From Dimorphilus gyrociliatus (taxonomy: Eukaryota > Annelida > Polychaeta > Dinophilidae): a stretch of DNA of 64,000 bases. The stretch is taken from the NCBI GenBank assembly GCA_904063045.1, contig CAJFCJ010000029.1, positions 372,001 to 436,000 on the forward strand, given 5' to 3'. Positions 24,865-36,801 of the stretch are shown piece by piece (the first letter of the stretch is position 1; every line of letters begins with the position of its first letter). The notes below the pieces were generated by a model. That model was not told the DNA's origin. It saw only the letters and a program-made list of their open reading frames with translations, and did not search any database. A program made the translations under genes and the position numbers.

Positions 24865-27800
24865 ATGAACGTGAAAAGCGCTAATGCACTAATATGCTTT
24901 CTAATGGTTCTATTTGAAGCATGCAAATTGGTTGATGGATTAAGAAACATTCAAGTAAGACTAGATGTGCCTACATCCGTTCCGCATCGAACTTCTGAAG
25001 ATAAGAATGATCCTTGTAAAGCAGGTAGGTTATTTTCGCGTGATAGAATGAAAACTCTCTTGGGAATTGTGAGCGCGTTCCGACTGAAAGTTTCTCTTCG
25101 GTCAGCCTTAGTCGGCACCCCCTTTTAATTACGCATTTCTCAATTCGTTAACTTCTCTTAAGTAAACAGGATTTTTCGGTTTACGGCTTGAGTTAACGAA
25201 GCGAAACTTGCGTAATGCCTGTTTTGTTTCGTTGACCTCTATGTTTCTCTTGTTCTTGTAGATCGTATTCTCGACATGGCTCGAAGTCGGACGGAAAACT
25301 TCACACCCCACCACCGGCAAACTAGGCATCGCAGGTAGGTTTCTACTTTTCTGGTGCTTATAGATGAGGTTCTCTCAGGGTGATAGGGTTAAGGCACCTG
25401 GGCAAATTTTTTATATTCTATCGGGGTGCTGACGAGTTCCAGAGCGTTTCGTGTTGATAAATGTTCGTTATTAGGAGGCATAGGCGAGCTGCCACCGCAG
25501 AATCGAGGAGGAAATGGACTTACGGAGTAATTCCATTCGTTATTGACGAACAATACAGCGGCGAACAGGTTTCAAATATTGATACTGTGCCTTAAATTAT
25601 GTTTGGTTATATGTAACCGAAATGTTACAGGCCAGTCTATTTAAACAAGCCATGAGGCACTGGGAGAACCTAACTTGCGTAACGTTCATAGAAAAGGAGT
25701 ACGCCCCGGAGTTTCCCAATTACATCTACATAACGGTCGGCCCTTGCGGCTGTTGTTCGTTCGTCGGAATGAAGGGCGATGGCAGGCAGGATCTTTCATT
25801 GGGTAAAAGGTGCGATAAATTCGGTATAGCCGTCCATGAATTAGGGCATGCAATTGGCTTTTGGCACGAACACACGAGACCCGATCGCGACGATTATATC
25901 GATCTATTAGAGGAAAATGTTCAGGACGGTAAATATTCACATATCGCATCTCTTTTAAAATTATTGATTTACGAAGTAAATTTAACATTAAAACTGTCCG
26001 AAAATCATTTAAAGCCACCATATTTTACTTAAAGATGATTGACACTAAGGTACTAGACGTTGTTTACCTCTGTCAATCGATTTACGACTTTCAATTGTCT
26101 TTATCTAATACGTACTTGTATTTTTTGAGAGTGTCAATCGTTTTTAGATTATTATTCAATGTGTTTTTTTTAACTGATTTTGATCTACATTCAATAGAAT
26201 TTTTATTTCTCACGCTTATCAGGACAATTATATAATTTCGACAAGATGAACAAGGTGGATGTTGAATCATTCGACGAGCCGTATGACTTTGCATCAGTCA
26301 TGCATTATAGCAGCTTCACTTTTTCCAAGTCATCCCGTCTAGAGACACTCGTACCAAAGAAAAGCCATTGGATTGATGGCAGACCACCAGAAATCGGCCA
26401 AAGATTAACATTGAGTAACGGAGATATTAGACAAACTAAGAAATTGTATAGTTGCCCCGCTTGCGGTAAAACTCTGATGAATGAGAATGGTACACTGAGT
26501 TCGCCGTTCACTGAAAAGGCCGTTCGATGCGTCTGGCGTATAGTCGGCTCGCCAGGAGATAAAGTCATCTTGAATATCACGCGCATAAATATAAAACCTT
26601 CTGACGGCTGCCGTTACGATTACCTGGAAGTTAGGGAGGGTTTTTATCATGGTTCAAAGCTAATCGGTCGTTTTTGTGGTCGAGCTCTTCCCCCAACGAT
26701 TACTTCTTCAACAACCCGCTTGTGGGTTTCTTATCGGGCCTCCTCGAACCGTAACGACTTCAAGGCTAATTACGAATTGAGATGTGGCGGGGATATAGGG
26801 GGAGTAAAAGGCGAGATAACTAGCCCCAATTATCCTAATTTATATTTCAATAATAAAGATTGTATTTGGAGGATAACTGTATCAGAAAATGCTGTTGTAG
26901 GCCTACGAATTAATAATCTAATGGTAAGTCGCTAATTAACTAGACTTTTTAAACATTATTTAACCTATTTTAAATCATATAGCCAGTTGAAAGGGACGTT
27001 ATTTGCTTTTATTTATTTTACAACTATTTCAAATTTCAAAGAATGTTATTAGAATAAGAAAAGTAAATAATTGGTATAAGAGCCTTTTTCACTTTTTCCG
27101 TCCAAGTCTAAAGCTTAAGGTCGCCTTATATTGCGTTAGCGGCTTTGTAAGCCTATCGTAGACCAGATTATGGTTTTTAGTAGAATTTTTATTTCGTGTA
27201 TAAAACAAATAGTAAACTATAAAAAGATTCTTGTTTTCAAACGCTTAGCTGGAGCGCCACGAGAAATGCTTGTACGACTTCCTAGAGATACGAGATGGGC
27301 ACTCGAATACGTCCAAGATTATTGGACGATATTGCTCTCATCATCCAAAGGCATTTGTTATACGATCGAGAACAAACCGTATGTCTTTGCGATTTGTTTC
27401 TGACGCTTCGGTAGAACAGCCTGGATTTAGTGCCACTTATTACGAAGGTATATCAGTTTAAATTTAAAATTCAGATAAGATAGACGTTGGAGTAGTAGGG
27501 TGAAGAAGTTGGTGGTGGGGGGCGATAACGAGCAATAAAGACTCGGCAGAGGAACGCAATTAGCGAAAGGCGCGAAAAAATGTGTGCAACAGACCCTACC
27601 AGCGCCCTTTTCTCTTCCCCTCCCACATCATCTTCTCTCCCGCTCTCTATCTGTCTATCTATCTTTATCTCTATATCTAAAAAGAACTATATTCACTCTG
27701 TCTTCTCGAATAGAGGTAGACGAGTGCTCCGGGGCTCACGGATGTGAAAGCATATGCGTAAATACATTGGGTAGTTACCACTGTGAATGTCACCTAGGAT

Positions 27801-30103
27801 TCGATCTCCTACCAGATGGAAAAAGCTGTGCATATCGGTGTGGAGGTCGAATAGAACAATCATCTGGTGTTTTACAATCTCCCAATTACCCAGAGCTATA
27901 CCCAACGGAAAAAACCTGCATTTGGGAAATAGTTGCTCCTAAGATGTACAAGATTACCTTAAATTTTACCCATTTCGATGTGGAAGGGGTTAGCAATTCA
28001 AACTGCACGTATGATAGCCTACAAATTTTCAGCGGCAGTATGACCGAAAAATATGAAAGAAAGGCGTCATATGTAACTGTTAATAATGAAAGAAAGCGTC
28101 TACCCTTTTTACATTCGACGTTATGCGGTTATGTAATACCACGACCGATAACGTCCCTTACAAACGTTATGACTGTAAAGTTTAAATCAGACTATACTAT
28201 TGCTAAAACTGGTTTTGTCGGAGTTTTTACAACGGATTTTGACGAGTGTGAGATAATGAACGGTGGATGCGGTCACGGATGCAAAAACGTTATAGGCTCG
28301 TATCAATGCTACTGCCTCCCTGGATACGTATTGCATTCTAACAAACATGACTGCAAAGAAGGTAGTGCCACCTACAGTTTTAAAATATATTTAACTTAGT
28401 ATACTGCTTTCCTTGAAAAGTACGTTTTTTTAATTGTTAATTATTAATTAACTTTCCCTTTGGCAAGGTTTATGCAAGCACGATGTTAATACGTCTTATG
28501 GGCACATTATGAGCCACAATTACCCGGAACCATACGATAGTAGGAGAACATGCGTTTGGAATATTACTTGCACAAATGGACACCGAGTAAAATTAGTAAG
28601 TAAAATGGAAGGTTTAACGTCTATTAATAATTTTAATTGAACTAGACGAGTTGGAAAAAGGCAGTTAATTAATCTTTATGAGTTTCTGTCGCATTTAATT
28701 AGAAGCTAAACCTATAGAAAAAATTTTTTAAGGAAATAGCTTTACGGTATATAACATTTCCTTAGGCAGTAAACGACACAGCTATACTTTTTCCTTCATT
28801 TTTTACCTTTTAAATTATATTCCGTCGTATTGCATCCCTTTGTCGATTAGACCGTGACAAATTACTAAAATTGGGGGAAAGGTGAAATTTTAGACACTCT
28901 TATGGAATTTGTTCATTAGGAGGGGATGAGAAATTTTTCTTTTCATATTTCCTTTCTTAAGTCTATAAACAATAATATGCAAATATTCATATTCTTCCTA
29001 GAGTTCTTTGTCCTCAATTCTATGTATTGCTATGCGGAAATATAAAAAGGAAGAAATTTATCTTAATGCTCTTTCCAGTGAAAAAAATCAGAGTATGATT
29101 TTCTTCCACGTATGACTTAAAGGGTGGAGAGAAATGAAATTTAAGAGCAAACTAATAATTTTTCTCTTTTATATCAATCGGTTAGTTGCTTTTAGCCAAT
29201 TGCTATTTTTAGGGAAGATTATTTCACTCCAAACAAAATAGAAAACAATTTTCCCGGCTAGAAAAGTTATTAACTGATAGACAGGCTATTCTTTTTTATC
29301 ACTGTAACAATTATAAAGATAAGTGAGTAAGCAATAATTTATTAATTTACGACACGAGAAGAGATTAGTATAGTAATTAGTTTGTTATTTTCTCGAGTTG
29401 ACAAACATTTTTTATGAGATAAATGAATAAGCTGTAAAGTATAGCCAATTTATCCGGACGGAATGATTAATTACTATCTTTATAGGCTTTTACGGATTTC
29501 GAACTGGAGAAAATATCGGATAATAAAGTCTGCAAATACGATTATATAAAAATTTTCGATGGGCCTAGCGACGTTTCTTCTGAAATAGGAAAATATTGCG
29601 GTGTGGAAAAACCACCTCCTATTTTATCATCATCCAACCATATGTTTATTCGTTTCTTTACGGATACAAGTGTTCAAAAGAAAGGTTTCCATGCAATCCA
29701 TTCGACTGTTTGCGGCGGCAAACTATTAGCGAGCTTCGACAAATCCCGATTCTACTCTCACTCCACATATGGTGATAACAATTACAGTTCAAAGCAAAGC
29801 TGCGAATGGACCATTTATTCGGACATTCGTAACGCTAGAATTAAGTTGAGGTTTGTACACTTTGACATAGAGAAGGATACGAACTGTAATTACGATTACG
29901 TCGAATTATATGACGGACGAGAAAAGGGAAAAGCTTTTGGACGTTACTGCGGCATGAACGAAAGCCGATTGCAGAATTTTATATCATCATCTAATTATAT
30001 GCTTGTTCTATTTAAAACGGATGACACTATACATAAGAAAGGTTTCGTCGCTGAATATTCTCTTGCTGATGATGCAGATACAATCGGGTATCATCACTTC
30101 TGA
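24865..30103 (+). CDS. tolloid: Tolloid/BMP1 astacin metalloprotease, 9 exons
   Basis: Exons are 24865-25024, 25262-25334, 25475-25568, 25631-25928, 26223-26923, 27249-27447, 27714-28361, 28468-28595 and 29486-30103, all in frame, giving 972 residues. This is the usual length of a full tolloid. Order: signal peptide (1-25), propeptide, furin-type RHRR at 79-82 region followed by AATA, astacin domain (zinc ligands H178, H182, H188 in [17 protein letters not shown] string near 148-151, Met-turn SVMHY), CUB1, CUB2, EGF1 (VDEC...NTLGSYHC), CUB3, EGF2 (FDEC...NVIGSYQC), CUB4, CUB5. Members are secreted and cleave Chordin/Sog and procollagens, which raises BMP signalling. The CUB cysteines and YDYxE/D motifs are retained. 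CUB3 carries an insertion (about [16 protein letters not shown]) before its CG. The first ATG is chosen because it opens the signal peptide. Exon 8 was found only by phase and homology. Confidence 0.95.
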
Positions 30104-30997
30104 TGAAGATGAGCTGAAGAAGTTGGGATTCGAGTAAATCGACCGCCACATTTTGCCAGCTTTGTCTATTTAGTATAGATTTTCACGAGTATTGTCTTAT
30201 TACTCTTATTTTATCATTATTATTGTTGCTATTTTATTTATTATTGATAATTAAACAAATTATCATTCTCTTTTTATTTAAAGGAGAGGGTATTAATCAC
30301 TTAATAAACGTATCCATTACTTTAAGTTTACTGTATAATTGTATATACAGTATATATATATAATATATCAATCTCATCAATCAATCAAGTATGTTCAATC
30401 AAACAAAATATGAAAGAAACCCATCAACAACTCTACCAGTTGATTTTAAATGAAAAAAGCATTTTAAGGTTATTTTTTTAAATGTGAAAAATTCGTTTTA
30501 ACATATATATGAAAGCAACATTTTCATATAGCTCATTCCCCAACTATTTCATAAATTCACTGACGACTTTTGGAACATATAAATCTTCTTCAAAATTGGA
30601 TTGTGAGGCCTTATAGTACCTGTGTTCTACCCTTTTTTGTGTGCAATTCATATTAATATCTCTATTTATAAATATATATATATATTCTTACACACATATA
30701 CGCGTGTTTCAAAGTAATAGATGCTATCTAGTGGAAGAGAACGCAAGCCACTACAGTATGTTTGTATAAATATATAAATGTAATTAAGAGTCACGATTGG
30801 TGGCTCATCATCGCTTGTCAATTTTCTTGCTAAGTTATTCTCTCACTTTCTCTCTCACTTTTTCGCTCTCGCTCTCGCTCTCTCTCTCTACTCTTCTTTT
30901 TACCTACCTGTCTATCTGTCTCTACCCTCTCTGTTCTCCTTATTTTAAAGCGCCAGCGCCATCGCTCGACCACATCATTTTTCCCATTGCTGTCAAG
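30104..30997. other. Tolloid 3' region and GPCR upstream region
   Basis: An AATAAA signal (30303-30308) lies about 200 bases after the tolloid stop. (TA)n patches occur around 30345-30365 and 30670-30685. A strong pyrimidine tract (30838-30948) ends in TTTTAAAG at 30941-30948, just before the GPCR start, and looks like a 3' splice site for a 5' UTR exon. Confidence 0.55.
30838..30893 (+). repeat. CT-rich pyrimidine tract
   Basis: Nearly pure CT sequence with TCGCTC interruptions. It is part of a longer pyrimidine stretch, about 110 bases, that probably serves as the polypyrimidine tract of an acceptor before the GPCR coding exon. Confidence 0.7.
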
Positions 30998-32134
30998 ATG
31001 AACGAATCTGCGGAAGGTGGTTCTGAAGAGGAAGAAAATATTACATTCTTCACTATTTTTGGATGGCTGTCAATAGCTTGCTGCTTTCTGGGGATGGTCG
31101 GTAATAGCCTTTCTTTGCTCGTCTTGGCCAAGGATCGATCAGCATGCGCAATGTTCGTTGTATTAAAAGCTCTGGCAGTGGCGGACGGAATATTTTTAGT
31201 TCTTGTGCTCTCGAAGCTAATGATTATTCACTTGCACGTCTTTCAAGATATATCGCCAGTTTTACACTTGGCGAACGTTTACTTAACTGTATACGTAGTT
31301 CCTTGGATACAAATTAGTCAAACTGTTATTATATGGTTAACGGTGATAATTTCTATAGAGAGATATTTAGTCGTTTGTAAAAGTTTGTCGGCACATGCAC
31401 TCTGCACGGAGAAGAAGACTAAGCGATACGTAATGATTACAGTCTTTTGTAGTTTTTTGACGAATCTACCTCATTTTTTCGAGCAGTATGTTATAGAGGA
31501 CGATAGGTTTGCTAATCAGTCCATCAAAGAGTTCCAGCCGAAATATCGAGGTTATTCTGAAAATTCTATATATAAGTATGCCTACAGCTACGGTCTTCAT
31601 TCTGTTATGCTCTTTCTTTTACCCCTGGTCATTCTTGTCTTTCTAAACGTAAAAGTAATCAAGGTCCTACGACAGCGATCCGAGTGGATCCCTTTCACTG
31701 GTCCACGTTCCTCCTTGGAGTCTCGGCGATATCTGGCCGGGAAGGCTTCGACGAATAAGCAATTATACGAACGAACTATAACAACCATGTCCCTATGCAT
31801 AGTTATCGTTTTTCTCATCTGTGGTCTGCCAGACATCGTAATTACAACGGCTAGAAACGTATTCCATAAACACGAATCTGCTTGGCTTATACATCTCTCT
31901 GCCGTTTCTAATTTCCTCCTCATCCTTAATTCTGCATCGAACTTTCTAATCTACTGCCTTCTTGGTCGAAAGTTTCGGAGAATATTAATTAGAATGTTTT
32001 GTGATCGATCAGATGATAACATTCGTCAGAGAACTTTCAGATCGACTTCAACCTTTGACGAAGCAGCATTAAAGTTACTTACAACACCAACGCGTATAAT
32101 AGAAACAGATAGAAGAGAAACGACATGTGTTTAA
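30998..32134 (+). CDS. Class A peptide GPCR, FMRFamide-receptor-like
   Basis: An intronless coding exon of 378 residues. I start at the ATG at 30998 (MNESAEGG) because the longer upstream frame is pure CT-repeat translation and ends in an acceptor-like sequence. Seven membrane spans are visible: TM1 with GMVGNSLSLLVL, TM2 with LKALAVADG, TM3 ending in IERY in place of DRY, a long second extracellular loop with an NxS site, TM5, TM6 with LCIVIVFLICGLPD, and TM7 with NSASNFLIY in place of NPxxY. A basic tail with Ser/Thr clusters follows. GN in TM1 and NSxxNFLIY in TM7 are typical of invertebrate neuropeptide receptors (FMRFamide, myosuppressin and related types). The ligand cannot be read from sequence. 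An AATAAA overlaps the stop codon region (32134-32139). Confidence 0.85.
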   Translation: MNESAEGGSEEEENITFFTIFGWLSIACCFLGMVGNSLSLLVLAKDRSACAMFVVLKALAVADGIFLVLVLSKLMIIHLHVFQDISPVLHLANVYLTVYVVPWIQISQTVIIWLTVIISIERYLVVCKSLSAHALCTEKKTKRYVMITVFCSFLTNLPHFFEQYVIEDDRFANQSIKEFQPKYRGYSENSIYKYAYSYGLHSVMLFLLPLVILVFLNVKVIKVLRQRSEWIPFTGPRSSLESRRYLAGKASTNKQLYERTITTMSLCIVIVFLICGLPDIVITTARNVFHKHESAWLIHLSAVSNFLLILNSASNFLIYCLLGRKFRRILIRMFCDRSDDNIRQRTFRSTSTFDEAALKLLTTPTRIIETDRRETTCV

Positions 32135-32454
32135 ATAAAAGACAGAAAAAGTCGGTTAGAATTCCTCGTATATGAAATAATCCAAACAAACATAAGCAAA
32201 TCGTATTGATCTTGTATTTTGTGTATTAGGGCATAGTTTTTTTTCTCATTGATGTGCAACTGCTGAGGAGACACCGATGCATCTTTATTGAAAACTACAA
32301 CGTATCCGTTTATCTAAAAATATCGGAAAAGAATATTCTACTAACAGACGGCGCTTTAATAAACCCTTTTTCCGAGCAAGCGTCTAACATTGATCCGACG
32401 TCGCTGTACTCGTTTATACATTTAGGCGTCATCAGAATAAGGAATTATATACTA

Positions 32455-32558
32455 TGGATAAGTCTCCTAAAGGTGGTAAGACGAGGAATAAAGTTTTGGA
32501 GAGAAAAAATACTCCTGGGCCATCGCAGATGCAAAATAAAGTTAATAAAATTAACGGT
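32455..32558 (+). CDS. Possible short first coding exon
   Basis: ATG GAT AAG opens a basic, Ser/Pro/Lys-rich 34-codon frame (MDKSPKGGKTRNKVLERKN...) that ends at a good donor, G|GTAAGT, in phase 1. I could not find a matching phase-1 acceptor: neither the frame at 32997 nor the exon at 35343 accepts it. A 109-codon frame overlaps it in another phase and reaches the same donor in phase 0. Either could be chance. The product is unknown. Confidence 0.22.
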
Positions 32559-32996
32559 AAGTAATAAATCTGTACAAATATGAAATTATATTTAAGATTT
32601 CTAGGTATGATAGTTATCTCTATGTTATATAGCGAAAATAAAAAATATTTCTATTTACAAAGCTATACAAAGCCAGATACAATATATACGATATTTATAT
32701 ATATATATATATATTTAAACATATAATATAGAAGGATATATCGTAGAGGTAGCTTCTAAAATATAGATAATGTATACATAGTGTTTCGATTGCGCCAAGA
32801 AAATTATCCATACATACTCAAATAAATATCCAATATATATTGTACACTTTGGATGCTATATATGTCAATTAAATATCCATATACTTGTTACTCTAAAATA
32901 TATGTACGTTTTAGAGAATGATTTGTGCAAATCTTTATTCCAACTTCATTTAAACTATATTTTCTCTAAAATGTACATATATACATAACGAGTAAG

Positions 32997-33194
32997 ATGC
33001 TGGGAAAGCAGGAAGCGCTTGGTCTAATTAGCGTTTCTGAATATACGTGTATAGCTCGGCAACTTTATGATGGAGATGCCTTCTGTGAAGAAGAGGAGAC
33101 GGAAGAAAAACCGGCTGCAACGACGCCTGCGTCTAATAGTCACTCAGAACAAACAACGGCGACTCCAAAAGAAAAAGATACGGATGGAAAATAA
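32997..33194 (+). CDS. Possible small ORF or last exon, unrecognised
   Basis: A 65-residue frame starting MLGKQEALGLISVSEY, then an acidic run (CEEEETEEKPA) and an Ala/Thr/Ser tail ending KEKDTDGK. Its composition is more protein-like than the surrounding TA-rich spacer. I see no known domain. An AAG directly before the ATG could be an acceptor, in which case it would be a last exon. KDTDG also starts exon 2 of the gene at 35343, probably by chance. Confidence 0.25.
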   Translation: MLGKQEALGLISVSEYTCIARQLYDGDAFCEEEETEEKPAATTPASNSHSEQTTATPKEKDTDGK

Positions 33195-35342
33195 CTATGC
33201 GTTTATAATACGATAGTATATAAAACCGACTCTCTTATCTGTCTTCGCTTCTCTCTTGTTTAACTCTTCTCCTCTTCCTATCTTCTGTCTATATGTCATC
33301 TGTATGAATATATTATTAACTAACAAATGTACATATCTATTATATACATATACTTGTAGAATCATGCATATTAATGAATATAATCTATCTCTATATCACT
33401 TTTCTCTTTATTCTTTCTTCTTTCCTGTCTCATTGCCGCTATATCTCTACACTAATACTATTTTTTCAATATCTCTTTCAATCTTCCAGTCTCCTATCTC
33501 TTTTTTTTTCTTTAGCATCTGTCTATAATTCTAGACTTCTCTCCTTCTTACTCTCTCACTTTCACTTTTCTCGCTTTCTCTTTGACTTTTATTTCCTCTT
33601 ACTTACTTGCTCTCCATCTTTAATTTTCTTTTAAAATCTTTAAATAAATGTAATCATTGTTGTTATTCCGAAAAGGGAAACTCTTTAAATAAACTAAAGT
33701 ATTTTAAATGAGTACATTTGAAGTCTACTAGCTTGTATTTGTATTTTAAATAATGCAACTGGAAAGAAATTGTTTGCAGTCTGAAATATCCAGCTTGAAG
33801 GAAAATTACAATAAGAAAAATTTCTCTATATAAGCTACCCATATTCAAAAAATAGTACATATTATATATATATAGTATATACAGTATATATCTATAAATT
33901 TATAAATGAGTAGATAATGAAAGCACATCTGAATAGAAGAGTAATTTTCAATGATTGAGCATATCTAATACACGTGATGAGCGTTACTCTAAGAAACACT
34001 TCCTTCGACTTAATTAACAGGCTTTTTTATTTACTTTCCTAATTGATCTTTAGTGTTTTATAAATCTCTTTCAAATAGCTTTAGGTTATCTTGGAGTACG
34101 GATAATGCATTAAAAAGATAAGCAACATAAAACTGTAAAACAAAGAAAAAATGGTCAGGAAATAGGCAAGAAATTAGAAAACTAGGAATATAATTCTTGC
34201 TCTCTAAAAAGACACGATAAAAAAAACCTATTCGTTTACAGACGGCGCCTCTGGCAGCGTCTAAATTCAATTTTTTTACCTATTGTTTTTTTTTCGTCTT
34301 CTAAAGATTACAACACGTCGCTTATTATTTGTCTATTTGATAAGTACATTTATGAATATTTAACGGTTCATACGTCATTTGATATCGATTGTCCGTCATC
34401 GTCAAACTATTATTTTACTTATCAGCACGCCACCGAACGTAATAAAGCTTGAAAAAAAGCGGCCTAACAATAGAAGTATATGGTTGTGTTAATGTCATTG
34501 GGCAAGCCGATTATATTTTCGTTATTGTCAACAAGAAAATGAACCAATACGTAACCCGTTATCAAAAAATCTCTTGTGTAAGTGTACTTTTATATGATTC
34601 TCTCTTTCTTTTTTTCCAATTCATAGAGATAAATTGTAGGTCGGTTATGATATTTTTATCCACTACTTTGTACTGCTGTTCGTTACGAAGAAAAAAAGAA
34701 TTAATCTCGTCTTTTTCCAAACGAGTATGCTCGTCATTTTCTCCCTGATCTTTCAATAATAATTGTTCTCATTATGCTAAACGCATCGGCTTTATTACAG
34801 TAGTTTCCTGTATCTAGTATTTGTTTTATGGTGTATTTTTTAAGCAGCCGTTGCGAAAATAGATTTAGGTATATATATATTTAATCTCTCAAGAACTTAG
34901 CCTATAATTGACAATGGATGTTGTTAGTTTATTTAATGTACGTGACAACCTTATAAAAATCTGTTTGATAACTCTGCGAAAATTGAAATGAACATTCAAA
35001 AATGAAATTTACTTGCTTATTTTAATTATAAAAAAATAACAGACAAATATAGAAATCCTTTTAAGACTTACGTGCAAGTTTGTTATTGTTTAGTATAAAA
35101 AAGAGGATTTCAAGGCTTAAATAATTACACGGATACGCTGAGGGAGGTTATTATGGGTGAAATTATCGTTTTTTCCTCTTTTCTATCGTTGTTGAAATCA
35201 TCATCTGTTGTAAGAGAATTAGTGCGAATGCATTTTTACAGCATAAAAACAAAAATTGCAGTTTTTTCTTAACTTGCAGTAGCTTGCTTCCTTTTACCTT
35301 ACACAAAAAGAGTGTTTTTGCTGTGAATCTAACAATATATAG

Positions 35343-36801
35343 ATGGGCGCACTAGATTTACGAGATATTGGGGAAGAACAAAGGAGACTCTCTGCAATTT
35401 TTGCCTACGATGGGCCAAGACGTTCGTTTTGTACTCAGGTTTTCTACCTAATCCAATTTATTCTCTTTTAACCCAAGTTACTTATAGAGGTACATATTCG
35501 ATTTTCTCTTTTTCAAATTGCAGAGAAAGAAAGATACTGATGGCAGTCCGACTCTCAGGAGTTTCCTAAAAAATGGGGCTGCTGACGAATCATGTAAAAA
35601 GGATCGTGATGCAGATCGCATTAAACTGCCGCCTTTAGGCAGCGTCAATAGGCCTTTGGTAAAGCGAAAACCTCTCGGTAGTGTAGAAGTGGATTCGGAA
35701 CACCAAAATTTAGTAAGCCTACCCTCAATCAGCACTGGGTGCAGCCGTCGGGAGACAATCATGGACGAAAAAGAGTTTGGAGAGCGCCCTCAGCGAATCT
35801 TTCACGTGTTCGTCCCCAAGCAGACGACACGTCTTAGTACGTATATTGAGTCAGAGCAAAACGCTGCAGACGCTGAGTATGAGAAGCTTGGTCATCTCCG
35901 TTATAAACACGGAATATTGACTAATCCTTCACCGCCATTGGATATTATTGATGGGAAGGACGAAGAAATTACCTTTTGCATTTGTAAACAACCTTTAATT
36001 GGTTTACAAGCAGAGTTCTGCACAGAATGTGGAGGTAAAATAAATGACAATAGCCCCCGTAATTCCATCAGCAATCTAGCTAAGCGAAGGCCATCTGGAT
36101 TTAAGAGAGTGTCGTTAGGCACTTTAAGTAGCGATCGCAATAGTGACGTTTTACCATCTACATCTTTACAACACTATTCAGATGAAGAAAAACTGAAGTA
36201 TGTCAGTGACTTTAACAATAACAAAGAACTAACAGGCAGCGAAAACGTCGAAGATGCACTCGACCGGACGATAGTTGAAGAGACGCTTGGCCCATTGGTT
36301 AGGGAGACCGATAAGAACAGCATATTATTTGATTATACATCAAAATGGTTAGAAGATGAAACCGGTGGAGCAAATCAAGACACGATCCACTCGAAGTTGC
36401 AGTCCTTCTCGAAAACGAAAGTGGATCGAGATGGTTGGAAAGAGGCTTATAATAAGGCGGTTGCTATAGCACAAATCTATAAGGATTCTATCTTCACTAG
36501 TCGCGTATCAAAGCCTTGGACATTTTCTTTCTTTCAAGGTCGTACGTCAAATTCAGTGTATAAAATTAAAAAGAAAAAAGGTGGGGAATTAAAGCACATT
36601 CTTGGTCGTGTGAAACTAGAAGACTACTATCCAGGAGGTTTGAAAAATCCAAAATCGAATAGAGTTAGCCAGGCGTTCTTAACCAGAGCCAGTAAGATGA
36701 TGGCAAAGAGAACAAAGCCACCACCATCGACGCTTAGCAGGCAACAAAGCGTTATCAGCGTTAAAAGTTATCCTAGCCTCTATTCATTTCACGCTACATA
36801 A
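35343..36801 (+). CDS. Unrecognised protein with a Cys4 knuckle, 2 exons
   Basis: Exons 35343-35438 and 35524-36801, joined in phase 0 over an 85-bp intron, give 457 residues (MGALDLRDIGEEQRR...). The start ATG sits directly after TATATAG, so it could instead be an internal exon boundary with more exons upstream. I recognise no family. Visible parts are a basic Lys/Arg/Pro-rich N-terminal third, a middle segment around IFHVFVPKQTTRL, and a CxC...CxxC cluster (CICKQ...CTECGG) that could bind zinc as a small ribbon. An acidic helical region is followed by a basic C-terminal segment (KIKKKKGGELKHILGRVKL and LEDYYPGGLKNPKSNR) and a Ser-rich tail. Long and internally stop-free in an AT-rich genome, it is almost surely coding, probably nuclear or cytoplasmic as no signal peptide or membrane span is seen. 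Confidence 0.75.

Larger units (their letters stand above)
32135..35342. other. Spacer between GPCR and the unrecognised gene
   Basis: AT-rich sequence with simple (TA)n repeats (about 32697-32716) and CT-rich patches (33240-33620). AGACGGCGC variants lie at 32346-32354 and 34240-34248, each followed within 40 bases by GCGTCTA (32380-32386, 34257-34263). Two weak coding candidates are listed separately. Confidence 0.5.

Noticed and set aside
25686-26021. 111-codon frame antisense to the tolloid astacin exon
   Set aside because: It is a shadow of the conserved metalloprotease coding strand.
30797-30997. Upstream extension of the GPCR frame
   Set aside because: It translates a CT repeat (Ser/Leu runs) and ends in an acceptor-like sequence; the receptor has a normal N-terminus from 30998.
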